Source: an uncultured Polaribacter sp. (GTDB lineage: Bacteria; Bacteroidota; Bacteroidia; Flavobacteriales; Flavobacteriaceae). From it: a stretch of DNA of 64,000 bases. The stretch lies in NCBI RefSeq assembly GCF_947503855.1, contig NZ_CANNFF010000011.1, positions 1-64,000 of the forward strand. The letters are read 5' to 3'. The notes below the pieces were generated by a model, which had not been told where the DNA came from, did no database searches, and was given only the letters and a program-made list of their open reading frames with translations. The position numbers and the translations under genes are program-made. Numbering within the stretch: position 1 is the first letter of the stretch; each line of letters opens with the position of its first letter. Below are positions 30,757 to 40,339 of the stretch, in pieces.

Positions 30757-31779
30757 TTAACTCCTAACCGTTTTTCTACTCTGCAACCACAAATAAAATT
30801 GCAAACCAAATAACATTGCACCAGACAGTAAATGAACAGCTTGTGTACCTAAAGGGAATTCTGCGTAATACATTAAAATACCTGTTATAGATTCAATAAA
30901 AATTAGTGCTATAATCCAATTTACAATTTTGTATCCTAATTTTTTTGATTGATTGATGTAGAATAAACCAAAGTTTACCAATACAATAGCAATAGTAAAA
31001 GACCTATGAAAGTAAAATTTAAAACTAGGATTCATTAAACTATAGTTTTTGTTTTCGAAACCATATAGTTTTATTTGTTCGTCTATAAATTGTCTTACTT
31101 GTGTACCCATTGCAATTTGTACTAGCGAAAAAATTACAGAGATAATAAGTAGTTTATTAAAAACCGAATTGTAAGGAAATTTCTTTTTTTCATCACTAAT
31201 AATAAATTGTAAACCTAATAAAAGCGCAATAATAACTAAACCAACAACCATATGTATCGTAATTGTAGTGGGGTTTAAATTACTGTCTACTACTGTTTTG
31301 CCTAGCCAAGCTTCAAACAACATTAAAAAGAAAGCTGCAAAAGCTAAAAACGGAATACGCTTATCTTGTTTTCTTAATTTAAAAGCACTAAAAATCAAAA
31401 ACAGAAATACAAAACCTGCCAAAACAGAAACCAATCTATTGATGTATTCTGTCCAAGTATGATATTTGTTAAACACATTATAATCGTGTTTTGTGTAGGC
31501 TTGCCAATTATCTATATTAAAGTTGGTACTTGTTTTTATGGTTTTTTCTGCAACATATAAAGTTTCGTTTTTTATGATAATAAAACCTTCCTCATAGGTT
31601 GTATTGGGTTTCCAAGTTATTTGGTCTTCAGACGTTGGTGGTATTAAATATCCAAAGCATTTTGGCCAATCAGGACATCCCATTCCAGAACCTGTCATTC
31701 TTACAATAGCACCTGCTAAAAAAATTAAATAAACAGAAATTATAGCCGCTTTTACAATTTTAGGAAACCTGTTTTTCAT
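30757..31779 (-). CDS. ctaA: Heme A synthase (COX15/CtaA)
   Basis: An inner-membrane enzyme of 340 residues that oxidises heme O to heme A for cytochrome oxidase. It has eight hydrophobic helices. The N-terminal signature RMTGSGMGCPDWPKCFGY holds the paired cysteines, and the heme-ligand histidines lie in KYHTWTEYINRLVSVLAG, TITIHMVVGLVII, FYFHRSFTIAIVL and TQAVHLLSGAMLFG. A periplasmic insertion of about 60 residues follows the Cys motif, as usual in Bacteroidetes. I chose ATG 31779; a TTG at 31797 is also in frame. It lies alone, with nrdB diverging after 349 bp. It works with the SCO protein at 49415. Confidence 0.93.
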   Translation of the reverse strand: MKNRFPKIVKAAIISVYLIFLAGAIVRMTGSGMGCPDWPKCFGYLIPPTSEDQITWKPNTTYEEGFIIIKNETLYVAEKTIKTSTNFNIDNWQAYTKHDYNVFNKYHTWTEYINRLVSVLAGFVFLFLIFSAFKLRKQDKRIPFLAFAAFFLMLFEAWLGKTVVDSNLNPTTITIHMVVGLVIIALLLGLQFIISDEKKKFPYNSVFNKLLIISVIFSLVQIAMGTQVRQFIDEQIKLYGFENKNYSLMNPSFKFYFHRSFTIAIVLVNFGLFYINQSKKLGYKIVNWIIALIFIESITGILMYYAEFPLGTQAVHLLSGAMLFGLQFYLWLQSRKTVRS

Positions 31780-31797
31780 TTTAAAAACTTTTTGCAA

Positions 31798-32128
31798 AGA
31801 TACTTTAAAAACAAATTATGTAAAACCGTTTTAGGCATCTTATAATTATGTATAAAAATTCTAAATAATAATTTTTTTCTTAAAAAAACGATTCTAAAAA
31901 AACATATTTAAGAATTTGAGCTATAGCAAGTAATAGAGTGTTTTTAGGGTTTTAATTAATTAAAAATCAACCCTTTGTAAATGTGTTAAATTTTTACAAA
32001 TAATTCAAAATAGAGGGTTTTGTTAAAAACTTTAACCGATTTGTGAATAAGTATGGCTTTCTTTTAATCTTAAAAATTACAATCTTTGTTAGATACTAAA
32101 ACGAACATTAACTTAATACTAAATCATC
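31798..32128. other. Divergent intergenic region between ctaA and nrdB
   Basis: About 330 bp, extremely AT-rich, without a convincing ORF. AATCTTTG (32081-32088) is one base from the TAnnTTTG -7 consensus and lies 40 bp before the nrdB start. No clear NrdR-box pair was found by eye. Confidence 0.35.
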
Positions 32129-33403
32129 GTGGAAATTACGCACATTATTAAAAGAGATTATCAAACAACACCCTTTGAATTAGAAAAAATAACAAATGCT
32201 ATAGAAAAAGCGATGCAAAATGTCAATAATGGCACTAGAAGAGATGCTATAGCTATTTCTAATATTGTTAACGGGGCATTGTTAGAAAGAAAATTAAACG
32301 AACCTTTATACATACCAACGGTAGAGCAAGTGCAAGATATTGTAGAGGTAAAGTTAATGGATAGTCCTTTTAGAGATGTTGCAAAAGCGTACATTTTATA
32401 TAGAGATGAACAAGCAAGAAGCAGAAAAACAAATATTTTTGAAAAACGCGTAAACTTAAAACCTTACGAGTATCCAAATTTATACGAATATGTAGATGCC
32501 ATTAGACATTCTTATTGGATACATACAGAATTTAATTTTACTAGTGATATACAAGATTTTAAAGCACACCTTTCTGAAACAGAAAGACATGCTATTAAAA
32601 ACACCATGTTAGCCATTTCTCAAATAGAAGTAGCTGTAAAATCTTTTTGGGGAGACATTTACAAAAAAATGCCAAAACCAGAAATAGGTTCAGTAGGCTC
32701 TACATTTGCAGAAAGTGAAGTTCGACACCATGATGCATATTCTCATTTATTAGAAATTTTAGGATTAAATAACGAGTTTAAAAACTTAAAAAAGAATCCT
32801 GTAATGATGCGTCGCGTAAATTATTTAGAGTTAGCATTAAAAAATTCTAAAAGTAAAGACAATAAAGAGTTCTCTGAATCTATATTGTTATTTTCTTTAT
32901 TTATAGAGCACGTTTCTTTATTCTCTCAGTTTTTAATTATTATGGCATTTAACAAACATAAAAATGCTTTAAAAGGTATTTCCAACGTAGTTGAAGCAAC
33001 TTCTAAAGAAGAGCAAATACATGGAGATTTTGGTATCGACGTAATTAAAATTATAAAAGAAGAAAACCCAGATTGGTTTGATGAGGACTACACCCTAATG
33101 ATACAAGAAATGTGCAACGAGGCATTTTTCGCAGAAAGTAAAATTATAGACTGGATTTTCGAAAAAGGAGAATTAGATTTCTTACCTAAAAACGTAATTA
33201 ATGAATTTATTAAAAATAGATTCAACAAATCTTTAGAAAGTATTGGTGTACCAAAAATATTTGATATAGACGAAAAGTTGCTCTCAGAAACAGAGTGGTT
33301 TGACGATGAAATTATAGGAACGAAACACGGAGATTTCTTTGTAAAAAGATCTATTAACTACAGTAAAAGAACAAAAAGTATAACTAGCGACGATTTATTT
33401 TAA
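32129..33403 (+). CDS. nrdB: Ribonucleotide reductase small subunit with N-terminal ATP-cone
   Basis: A 424-residue class I small (radical-generating) subunit. Residues 1-95 are an ATP-cone (IIKRDYQTTPFELEKITNAI, RDVAKAYILYRDEQARSR), a regulatory nucleotide-binding domain normally on the large subunit. The dimetal site is visible: Glu in SQIEVAVKSFWG, E-x-x-H in SEVRHHDAY, Glu in LFIEHVSLF and E-x-x-H in KEEQIHGDFG. The Tyr of HHDAY occupies the usual radical position. Fusions of this type are known from Leeuwenhoekiella blandensis NrdB, where dATP binding to the cone makes inactive tetramers. The start is GTG at 32129. nrdA follows after 3 bp. Confidence 0.93.
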   Translation: MEITHIIKRDYQTTPFELEKITNAIEKAMQNVNNGTRRDAIAISNIVNGALLERKLNEPLYIPTVEQVQDIVEVKLMDSPFRDVAKAYILYRDEQARSRKTNIFEKRVNLKPYEYPNLYEYVDAIRHSYWIHTEFNFTSDIQDFKAHLSETERHAIKNTMLAISQIEVAVKSFWGDIYKKMPKPEIGSVGSTFAESEVRHHDAYSHLLEILGLNNEFKNLKKNPVMMRRVNYLELALKNSKSKDNKEFSESILLFSLFIEHVSLFSQFLIIMAFNKHKNALKGISNVVEATSKEEQIHGDFGIDVIKIIKEENPDWFDEDYTLMIQEMCNEAFFAESKIIDWIFEKGELDFLPKNVINEFIKNRFNKSLESIGVPKIFDIDEKLLSETEWFDDEIIGTKHGDFFVKRSINYSKRTKSITSDDLF

Positions 33404-33406
33404 ACC

Positions 33407-35188
33407 ATGAACTTAGACACTAAACAAACACAGCAATCACAAACAGACCACGAAAAATTAATTGAGGCAAGAAACTCTTCTCGTAAAGAAATTCTTGATA
33501 AGATAAAAACGCCAGAATATACTTGGTTAACAGAAAATAGTCGCAAATTTTTAGAATCAGGTTATTTAACAGAAGGTGCAACACCAGAAAGTAGAATAAG
33601 AGAAATTGCAGAAAATGCAGAAAAAATTCTAAAAAAACCAGGTTTTGCAGACAAGTTCGAAAACTATATGGCAGAAGGTTTTTACTCTTTAGCTTCACCA
33701 GTTTGGTCTAACTTTGGTAAAAGAAGAGGTTTGCCAATTAGCTGTTTTGGGAGTCATGTAGCAGATGATATGGGAGATATTTTATTCTCGCAATCAGAAG
33801 TAGGTATGATGTCTAAATTAGGAGGTGGTACATCTGGTTACTTTGGTAAATTACGTCCTAGAGGTGCAGAAGTTAAAAATAATGGTTCGTCTTCTGGTTC
33901 TGTGCACATTATGCAATTGTTCGAAAAAATGGTAGATGTAGTAAGTCAAGGTTCTGTTAGAAGAGGTCGTTTTTCGCCATATTTACCAATCGATCACCCA
34001 GATATTAAAGAATTCTTAGAAATTGGTACAGAAGGAAACCCGATACAAGAGTTAACACATGGTGTAACTGTGGGAAGCCAATGGATGCAAGAAATGATTG
34101 ATGGTGATGTAGAAAAAAGAAGTATTTGGGCTAAAGTATTACAATGTAGAGGAGAAATAGGATATCCTTATATATTATTTAGAGACAACGCAAACAATGG
34201 TACTGTAGACGTTTATAAAGACAAAAATTTAGAAATTTACGCAAGTAACCTGTGTACAGAAATTATGTTGCCTTCTAATGATGATTGGTCTTTCGTTTGT
34301 TGTTTATCATCTATCAACTTATTACATTATGATAAGTGGAAAGATACAGATGCTGTAGAAACACTAACCTATTTCTTAGACGCTGTAATGGAAGAATTCA
34401 TTACAAAACTAGAAGTGTTTAAAGATTCAGAAAATAGAGACGATCAGTTCACGTTCCGTTTTATGGAAAAAGCGTATAATTTTGCGAAAGATAACAGAGC
34501 GTTAGGGCTAGGTGCTTTAGGATGGCACTCTTTATTACAATCAAAATTATTGCCTTTTGATAGCCAAGAAGCTTACAATTTAAACAACGAAATCTTTAAG
34601 GTAATCAAAGAGAAGTCGTATGCAGCTTCTGAAGCCATGGCAAAAGAATATGGAGAACCAGCTATTTTAAAAGGATATGGTAGACGTAACACCACATTAA
34701 ATGCAATTGCACCAACAACGTCTTCTGCATTTATTTTAGGGCAAGTATCTCAAGGTATCGAGCCAATTTGGTCTAACATTTATGTAAAAGATATTGCAAA
34801 AATTAAAACCACGATTAAAAATCCAATTTTAGAAAGTGTTTTAGAAGAAAAAGGACAAAACACAACAGATGTGTGGAGAAGTATTAGAGATAATGATGGT
34901 TCTGTACAACATTTAGAGTTTTTATCAGAATTTGAAAAAGACGTTTTTAAAACATACTCAGAAATAGATCAAAACGTAATTGTTTATCAAGCCGCAAACC
35001 GTCAAAATTATATAGATCAAGGGCAATCTATAAACATTATGGTGCATCCAGATATGCCAATTAAAGACGTAAATAAAGTATATGTTAATGCGTGGCAATT
35101 AGGTGTAAAATCTATGTATTACCAACACAGTATGAATGCTGCACAGAAATTCAAGCAAAAGAAAGAATGTGCTTCTTGTGAAGGGTAA
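33407..35188 (+). CDS. nrdA: Ribonucleoside-diphosphate reductase large subunit (no ATP-cone)
   Basis: A 593-residue catalytic subunit converting NDPs to dNDPs. Visible active-site elements are the Cys in LPISCFGSHVADD, the N-x-C-x-E motif in YASNLCTEIMLP, the redox Cys in SFVCCLSSINL, paired Tyr-type C-terminal transfer residues near SMYYQHSM, and the C-terminal shuttle CASCEG. It starts directly in the core fold without the usual 90-residue ATP-cone, which is on NrdB instead. It is short compared with E. coli NrdA (761). The gene is 3 bp after nrdB and followed by a terminator, so nrdBA is a two-gene operon. Confidence 0.95.
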   Translation: MNLDTKQTQQSQTDHEKLIEARNSSRKEILDKIKTPEYTWLTENSRKFLESGYLTEGATPESRIREIAENAEKILKKPGFADKFENYMAEGFYSLASPVWSNFGKRRGLPISCFGSHVADDMGDILFSQSEVGMMSKLGGGTSGYFGKLRPRGAEVKNNGSSSGSVHIMQLFEKMVDVVSQGSVRRGRFSPYLPIDHPDIKEFLEIGTEGNPIQELTHGVTVGSQWMQEMIDGDVEKRSIWAKVLQCRGEIGYPYILFRDNANNGTVDVYKDKNLEIYASNLCTEIMLPSNDDWSFVCCLSSINLLHYDKWKDTDAVETLTYFLDAVMEEFITKLEVFKDSENRDDQFTFRFMEKAYNFAKDNRALGLGALGWHSLLQSKLLPFDSQEAYNLNNEIFKVIKEKSYAASEAMAKEYGEPAILKGYGRRNTTLNAIAPTTSSAFILGQVSQGIEPIWSNIYVKDIAKIKTTIKNPILESVLEEKGQNTTDVWRSIRDNDGSVQHLEFLSEFEKDVFKTYSEIDQNVIVYQAANRQNYIDQGQSINIMVHPDMPIKDVNKVYVNAWQLGVKSMYYQHSMNAAQKFKQKKECASCEG

Positions 35189-35213
35189 GCATTTTTTAAA
35201 TTAAAAGTAGATT

Positions 35214-35247
35214 AAAAAGAGAAGTAGCAATACTTCTCTTTTTTTTT
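35214..35247 (+). terminator. Terminator after nrdBA
   Basis: A perfect 13-bp stem (35214-35226 with 35231-35243), loop GCAA, then a T-run to 35247, 26 bp after the nrdA stop. Confidence 0.88.
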
Positions 35248-35248
35248 G

Positions 35249-35340
35249 AAGCTATTTCCAGCTTTCACTACTCGCTTTTTTTATTCAAAAAAGAATAAAA
35301 AAGAGCTCAAACAAGTCGTTCAATCTGGGCTAGACTTGTT
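35249..35340. repeat. Putative flavobacterial interspersed intergenic element
   Basis: The stretch begins GAAGCTATTTCCAGCTTTC and ends TCAATCTGGGCTAG. It encloses a perfect 10-bp hairpin TTTTTTATTC/GAATAAAAAA (35277-35286 with 35293-35302), with CTCG and GAGCTC flanking the arms. I recall similar elements, with the same outer motifs and a variable AT hairpin, scattered between genes in Flavobacteriaceae genomes; this was not verified here. Only one copy is noticed in this window. The ORF that crosses it (35246-35470) is not considered real. Confidence 0.35.
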
Positions 35341-35426
35341 TAAATATAATTCGCTTATTTTTAACTTAATTATTCTTTTAAATAAACAGTGCAAAGTATT
35401 TTTGTATTTTCGTTATAAATTTATAA

Positions 35427-36224
35427 ATGGAAAAGAACAAATATTATTTAGCTATCATATTTTTATTTAGTACAATAATTTCTTGTTGTCAAATTCAACA
35501 TATAGAATTACCAAAAAGCTACACATCTGAAATAAATATAAATTCAGACACCCCTTTATTTAAAATATATATCGAAAAAAATGGAATCGTTTTTTTTAAT
35601 GATAAAAAAATTAAAATCAAGAATTTAGGTAATATTCTTTTTAATAAACGTAATTCTATGTCTCAAGATTTGGTTCCTTTTATTATAACTGAAATCTATG
35701 CTGATAAAAATGTTTCTTACAAATATATTGAAGAAGTAAAATCTCAATTAATTAGAGCTTTATTTTTAAATATAGTTTACAAATCAGGGTCTTTGTATGG
35801 TAGTAAAGGAGTTTTGCATAAATTAGGGAAAACAACTTTACTAAATATTATTAATTATATTGATGCTGGTTTTGAAAAAAATTTTAAAGAAGAGTTAGAA
35901 AAAGAATTTTATAGCTTAAATTTTGGAAAAGTTAGCAAACTAAACCAAAAAGTAAATTATAAAAAAGTTTATTTCCTTAAAGGAGGGAAAATTAAATTAG
36001 GTGAAAAAGTTTTTAATCACAATAGTGTATCTTTATTGTATAAACATCTTAACAATGTAGATTTTTTCTATCTGATTCCAGACAAGAGAATTTCATACAA
36101 CGATTATTTAAGTAACTTGGCAGAAATAATTAAAATCTATCAAAAAAATAAAAAGCATATATCTTTTATTGAAATTACAAATAATTTACAGACTGAAATA
36201 AATAAAAGTAATTTTAAATTTTAA
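35427..36224 (+). CDS. Putative lipoprotein with two ExbD/TolR-like periplasmic domains
   Basis: A 265-residue protein with a lipoprotein-type signal peptide (lipobox-like TIISC, Cys 19 or 20). The segment from about 42 to 115 (FKIYIEKNGIVFFNDKKIKI, NLGNILFNKRN, FIITEIYADKNVSYKYIEEV) has the strand-helix order of the ExbD/TolR periplasmic domain. A second, weaker copy occupies about 180-250 (KKVYFLKGGKIKLGEKVF, VDFFYLIPDKRISYNDYLSN). ExbD itself has one transmembrane helix and works with ExbB; neither is present here. Codon use is very AT-rich. Function unknown; the fold assignment is inference. dgt starts 11 bp after its stop. Confidence 0.5.
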   Translation: MEKNKYYLAIIFLFSTIISCCQIQHIELPKSYTSEININSDTPLFKIYIEKNGIVFFNDKKIKIKNLGNILFNKRNSMSQDLVPFIITEIYADKNVSYKYIEEVKSQLIRALFLNIVYKSGSLYGSKGVLHKLGKTTLLNIINYIDAGFEKNFKEELEKEFYSLNFGKVSKLNQKVNYKKVYFLKGGKIKLGEKVFNHNSVSLLYKHLNNVDFFYLIPDKRISYNDYLSNLAEIIKIYQKNKKHISFIEITNNLQTEINKSNFKF

Positions 36225-36235
36225 ATTAAAATTAA

Positions 36236-37573
36236 ATGAACTGGCAACTACTCCTTTCTTTAAAGCGATTTGGTGATACACAAGAACGACCAAGAATAGC
36301 ACAAGACGAAACACGTTTGGGCTTTGATGTAGATTTTGATAGAATCATTTTTTCATCAGCATTTAGAAGTTTGCAAGACAAAACACAGGTAATACCTTTA
36401 TCAGAAACCGATTTTGTACACACACGTTTAACTCATAGTTTAGAAGTTTCTGTGGTGGGTAGAACTTTAGGCAGAAGAGTAGGTAAAGTGTTGTTAGAAC
36501 GCCATCCACAATTAAAAGAACTTGGCTATACCTTTAACGATTTTGGGGCCATTGTTGCAGCAGCTTCAGTAATGCACGATATTGGGAATCCGCCTTTTGG
36601 GCATTCAGGAGAAAAAGCCATTGGCGAATATTTTAAAACAGGAAAAGGATTACAATACAAAGCCCAATTAACGGCCAAAGAATATCAAGATTTAATCGAT
36701 TTTGAAGGAAATGCAAACGGTTTTAAAATCCTTACAGAATCTAGAGAAGGTATTTCTGGTGGTTTACGATTAAGTTATGCCACTTTAGGCGCGTTTTTAA
36801 AGTATCCTAAAGAGAGTTTGCCTAAAAAACCTACCCATCATATTGTTGATAAAAAATATGGAGTTTTTCAATCGGAAAAAGCTGTTTTTTTAGATGTGGT
36901 TCAAGAATTAGGAATGCAACAAAAATCTTCAGAAAACATTTCTTATTACAGACATCCATTAGCATATTTGGTAGAAGCTGCAGATGATATTTGTTACACC
37001 ATTATAGATTTTGAAGATGGTATTAACTTAGGTTTAATAGAAGAAGAGTTTGCACTAGAATACATGATTAAGTTGGTAAAAGATACTATTGATATTAAGA
37101 AATATCATTCTTTACAACATAAAACAGACAGAATAAGTTATTTAAGAGCCTTAGCCATTGGAGTGCTAATTAATGAGGCTGTAGATATCTTTTTAGCCAA
37201 TGAAGAATCCATTTTAAAAGGAACTTTTGAGAAATCTTTATTAGATAAATGTAAGTATGAGGCACAAATAAATGACATTATTAAAATAAGTATTGATAAA
37301 ATTTACAAGAGTAAAGAAGTCATTGAAAAAGAAGTAGCAGGTTATAGAATTATTGCAGATTTATTAGATGTTTTTGTAACTGCATTAAACAATAAATACA
37401 ATTGTAATGCCTCTAATTTTGATAGTTTGGTGCTAAATTTATTGCCAGAAGAATACAAATCAAAAACTAATAATTTATACCATAGAATTATGCAAGTTTG
37501 TAGTTATGTGTCTAGAATGTCAGATAGTTATGCTATTAGAACCCATAAAAAATTAACAGGTAATATTATTTAG
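36236..37573 (+). CDS. dgt: Deoxyguanosinetriphosphate triphosphohydrolase (dGTPase)
   Basis: A 445-residue HD-domain enzyme that splits dGTP to deoxyguanosine and tripolyphosphate. Metal-binding motifs are THSLEVSVVGRTLGRRV (first His), ASVMHDIGNPPFGHSGE (His-Asp pair and following His) and EAADDICYTIIDFEDG (last Asp). The N-terminal RPRIAQDETRLGFDVDFDRI with FSSAFRSLQDKTQV is the family opening. Length is normal for the flavobacterial type. It may counterbalance nrdBA encoded just upstream in controlling dNTP pools, or restrict phage replication as dGTPases can. Confidence 0.94.
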   Translation: MNWQLLLSLKRFGDTQERPRIAQDETRLGFDVDFDRIIFSSAFRSLQDKTQVIPLSETDFVHTRLTHSLEVSVVGRTLGRRVGKVLLERHPQLKELGYTFNDFGAIVAAASVMHDIGNPPFGHSGEKAIGEYFKTGKGLQYKAQLTAKEYQDLIDFEGNANGFKILTESREGISGGLRLSYATLGAFLKYPKESLPKKPTHHIVDKKYGVFQSEKAVFLDVVQELGMQQKSSENISYYRHPLAYLVEAADDICYTIIDFEDGINLGLIEEEFALEYMIKLVKDTIDIKKYHSLQHKTDRISYLRALAIGVLINEAVDIFLANEESILKGTFEKSLLDKCKYEAQINDIIKISIDKIYKSKEVIEKEVAGYRIIADLLDVFVTALNNKYNCNASNFDSLVLNLLPEEYKSKTNNLYHRIMQVCSYVSRMSDSYAIRTHKKLTGNII

Positions 37574-37619
37574 ATCTGACAATAATTACTAAATTTGATT
37601 GCATTTTAAAAATATATTT

Positions 37620-40289
37620 ATGAATAAAAAAATATTTTTATTTATTTTGGCAATAGTTGCCTTGGTAGCAGTACTTTTAACAAGTAACTCAGAAACAGAT
37701 TTTGATAAGAAACAAAAAGAATATGCGGCTTATCTAACAAATCATCCTTACTCAAAAAGGAAAAATTTAACTCCTGATGAGTTAAAAGCAATTCCTAAAA
37801 AAGACCGTCCAGATTTAGCATTTGAGCAAGATTTTTTAAGAACAATGGACCCTAATACAAAAAAATTACATCAAGATAGATTAGTAAATGCTTTAAAGTA
37901 TAGTGAAAAAATAAAAAAGCAAAGGTCTGCGAGAAAAAGTGCTGTCACAGACTTTAACTGGGAATCTAGAGGTCCAAAACAAGTTGCTGGTAGAGTTAGA
38001 GCTATGATGTTTGACCCAAATGATACAGCAGATAAAAGAGTTTTTGCTGGTGGTGTCAGTGGTGGGATTTGGAAAAATGAAGATATAACTGATGAAAATT
38101 CACCATGGAGTATGGTGTATCCTGAAATGTCAAATTTTGCTATTTCTGCTATGGATTTTGATCCAGTTCAAACAAACACTTTTTATTTAGGGACAGGAGA
38201 AGGTTGGCGAAATGTAGATGCTGTAAATGGTGCAGGAATTTGGAAAACAACAGACGCTGGTGCTACATGGAGTAATTTAGCTTCAACAACTAATTTTGAG
38301 TATGTTTATGATTTAATTGTTAGAGATGAAGGTGGAGAAATAGGTGTCATATATGCTGCTATGCAAGATTTAGAGGGAATTAATTCTGAAGGTACAGATT
38401 TATTTAGATCTGAAGATGGTGGTATTACTTGGACAATAGCAACTATCGAAGCAGTTAGAGATTTAGAACTAGGAGCTGACAATAAGATTTGGGCAGGGAC
38501 AGCCAATGGTTCTATTTTTTCTTCTACTGACGGTACAACTTGGACGTCTAATTATACATCTTCTTTGAGTTCGTTGGGTAGAGTAGAGTTAGCTGCAGCA
38601 CCCTCAAATTCAAATGTTGTTTATGCTATAATAGCAAGTAATAATACTGTTGGAGAAATTGTTAAAACTATTGATTCTGGTGCAAATTGGACAAATATTC
38701 CAGAGCCATCAGATGTAAGAGATTCTTCTGTACCAAATGATGACTTTTCTAGAGGGCAAGCATGGTATGATTTAATTATAAATGTAAGTCCTTCAGATGA
38801 AAATGAAGTATATGTTGGAGGTATAAATACATTTAAAACTTTAGATAGTGGAGATTTTTGGTTTAAAATCTCTAGTTGGGAGAGTTTTTATGATAGCTCC
38901 GTTAGTTATGCTCATGCAGATATACACAATATTATTTTTAGACCTAATCATAATCAATTATTAATTTCTACCGATGGTGGTATATTTTACTCACCTGATA
39001 ATTCTACAATACAAACAAAAATTGGTATTGTACCAAGAAATTTAAACTTTAATATTACACAATATTATTCTGGTGCCTTAGATCCAATAAACGATAATAT
39101 AATTATTGGAGGAGCACAAGATAATGGAACCACTCTTTTATTTGACCCTGGAATAAGTGATACTGAAGAAATTTTAGGAGGAGACGGAGGTTTTAGTTTT
39201 ATAGATCAAACTGCTACAAATGCCACAGAGAGTATCTATAGAATTGCTTCTACACAAAGAAATGTTGCTTACTTATATGATTCTTCTGATCTAGATTCTG
39301 ATTATGTAACATTAATAAATAATAGCGATAAAGGAAATTTCATTAATTCTGCTGATTATGATGACGAAAACAATGTGTTTTACTCGTTTAATGATAATAA
39401 CGAAATTACAAGGGCTAAACTAAAACCCGATTTTGAAAGCCAAGGAGATAGAAACAATTTTAACGGAGTAAAAGATATTATTACAGCTTCATTTATAGGA
39501 AATAGAGATGTTACTCATATAAGAGTTTCTCCTTATAATAAAGAAAATAGAAAAGTTTTTTTAGGTACAGATCAGGGTCGCTTTTTAGTTATTAATACAA
39601 ATGATGATACTGTAACCTTAAATAGAACACCAAATGTAATTGGAGCAATTTCTTGTATAGAAATTGGAGCAACTGAAGATGAAAGGATATTAACTTACTC
39701 TAATTATGGCGTAAAAAGTGTTTGGTACACAATAGATGGTGCTGAAACTTGGATAGATGTTGAAGGAAATTTACCAGACATACCAGTAAGATGGTCTTTA
39801 TTTAATCCTTTAAATAGAAAACAAGTTCTATTAGCAACAGAAGCTGGTATTTGGAAAACAGAAGATATAACTGCAGATTCTGTTGTATGGGAACCTGCAT
39901 CTGAAGGTATGGGTAATGTAAGAGTAGATATGTTACAATATAGAGCTTCAGATAATTTAGTGTTAGCAGCCACTCATGGTAGAGGAATGTTTACAACAAA
40001 CTTTACAGCTGGTACAGCTTCAATTGATGAAGTTGTGCCAAATACCAAAGCTTTTACAGTATATCCAACCATTTCTAATGGTAACTTTACAGTATTTGCA
40101 AAAAGCACTTTAGGAAATGCTAAATTAGATGTTTTTGATATTTCAGGTAGACAGGTTTACACTTCTAAAATTAACTTTTCTGAGAACGAAAAACAATCAA
40201 TTTCTTTAAATGCAACTAACGGGATTTATATTGTAAACCTTACAGACGAGAAAGGAAAAAGATCTTCTAAAAAGATAGTTATACAGTAA
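37620..40289 (+). CDS. T9SS-secreted beta-propeller protein (sortilin/BNR-like repeats)
   Basis: An 889-residue secreted protein. It has an N-terminal signal/anchor (MNKKIFLFILAIVALVAVLL) and a short pro-like region (about 25-110). Many BNR/VPS10-like blades follow, with Asp-box motifs such as FRSEDGGITWT, WKTTDAGATWSNL, FSSTDGTTWTS and VKTIDSGANWTNI (about 115-800). A T9SS type A sorting domain ends the protein (about 812-889; FTVYPTISNGNFTVF, DVFDISGRQVY, KGKRSSKKIVIQ). Proteins of this build are glycosidase-, sialidase- or adhesin-like; no catalytic residues are assignable. I start at ATG 37620 rather than TTG 37599, since it begins the signal peptide. It ends at a bidirectional terminator shared with dxs. 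Confidence 0.85.
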   Translation: MNKKIFLFILAIVALVAVLLTSNSETDFDKKQKEYAAYLTNHPYSKRKNLTPDELKAIPKKDRPDLAFEQDFLRTMDPNTKKLHQDRLVNALKYSEKIKKQRSARKSAVTDFNWESRGPKQVAGRVRAMMFDPNDTADKRVFAGGVSGGIWKNEDITDENSPWSMVYPEMSNFAISAMDFDPVQTNTFYLGTGEGWRNVDAVNGAGIWKTTDAGATWSNLASTTNFEYVYDLIVRDEGGEIGVIYAAMQDLEGINSEGTDLFRSEDGGITWTIATIEAVRDLELGADNKIWAGTANGSIFSSTDGTTWTSNYTSSLSSLGRVELAAAPSNSNVVYAIIASNNTVGEIVKTIDSGANWTNIPEPSDVRDSSVPNDDFSRGQAWYDLIINVSPSDENEVYVGGINTFKTLDSGDFWFKISSWESFYDSSVSYAHADIHNIIFRPNHNQLLISTDGGIFYSPDNSTIQTKIGIVPRNLNFNITQYYSGALDPINDNIIIGGAQDNGTTLLFDPGISDTEEILGGDGGFSFIDQTATNATESIYRIASTQRNVAYLYDSSDLDSDYVTLINNSDKGNFINSADYDDENNVFYSFNDNNEITRAKLKPDFESQGDRNNFNGVKDIITASFIGNRDVTHIRVSPYNKENRKVFLGTDQGRFLVINTNDDTVTLNRTPNVIGAISCIEIGATEDERILTYSNYGVKSVWYTIDGAETWIDVEGNLPDIPVRWSLFNPLNRKQVLLATEAGIWKTEDITADSVVWEPASEGMGNVRVDMLQYRASDNLVLAATHGRGMFTTNFTAGTASIDEVVPNTKAFTVYPTISNGNFTVFAKSTLGNAKLDVFDISGRQVYTSKINFSENEKQSISLNATNGIYIVNLTDEKGKRSSKKIVIQ

Positions 40290-40308
40290 TATGCATATTT
40301 AATCATAT

Positions 40309-40339
40309 AAAAAAAGACGCTTTTAAGCGTCTTTTTTTT
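40309..40339. terminator. Bidirectional terminator between the propeller gene and dxs
   Basis: A 14-bp perfect stem (40309-40322 with 40325-40338) with a 2-nt loop and A/T tracts on both sides. The dxs stop codon and last codons lie within it, so it serves both converging genes. Confidence 0.85.

Noticed and set aside
35246..35470. 74-codon ORF before the ExbD-like lipoprotein
   Set aside because: It spans the terminator T-run and the hairpin element, is low in coding character and overlaps the lipoprotein start.
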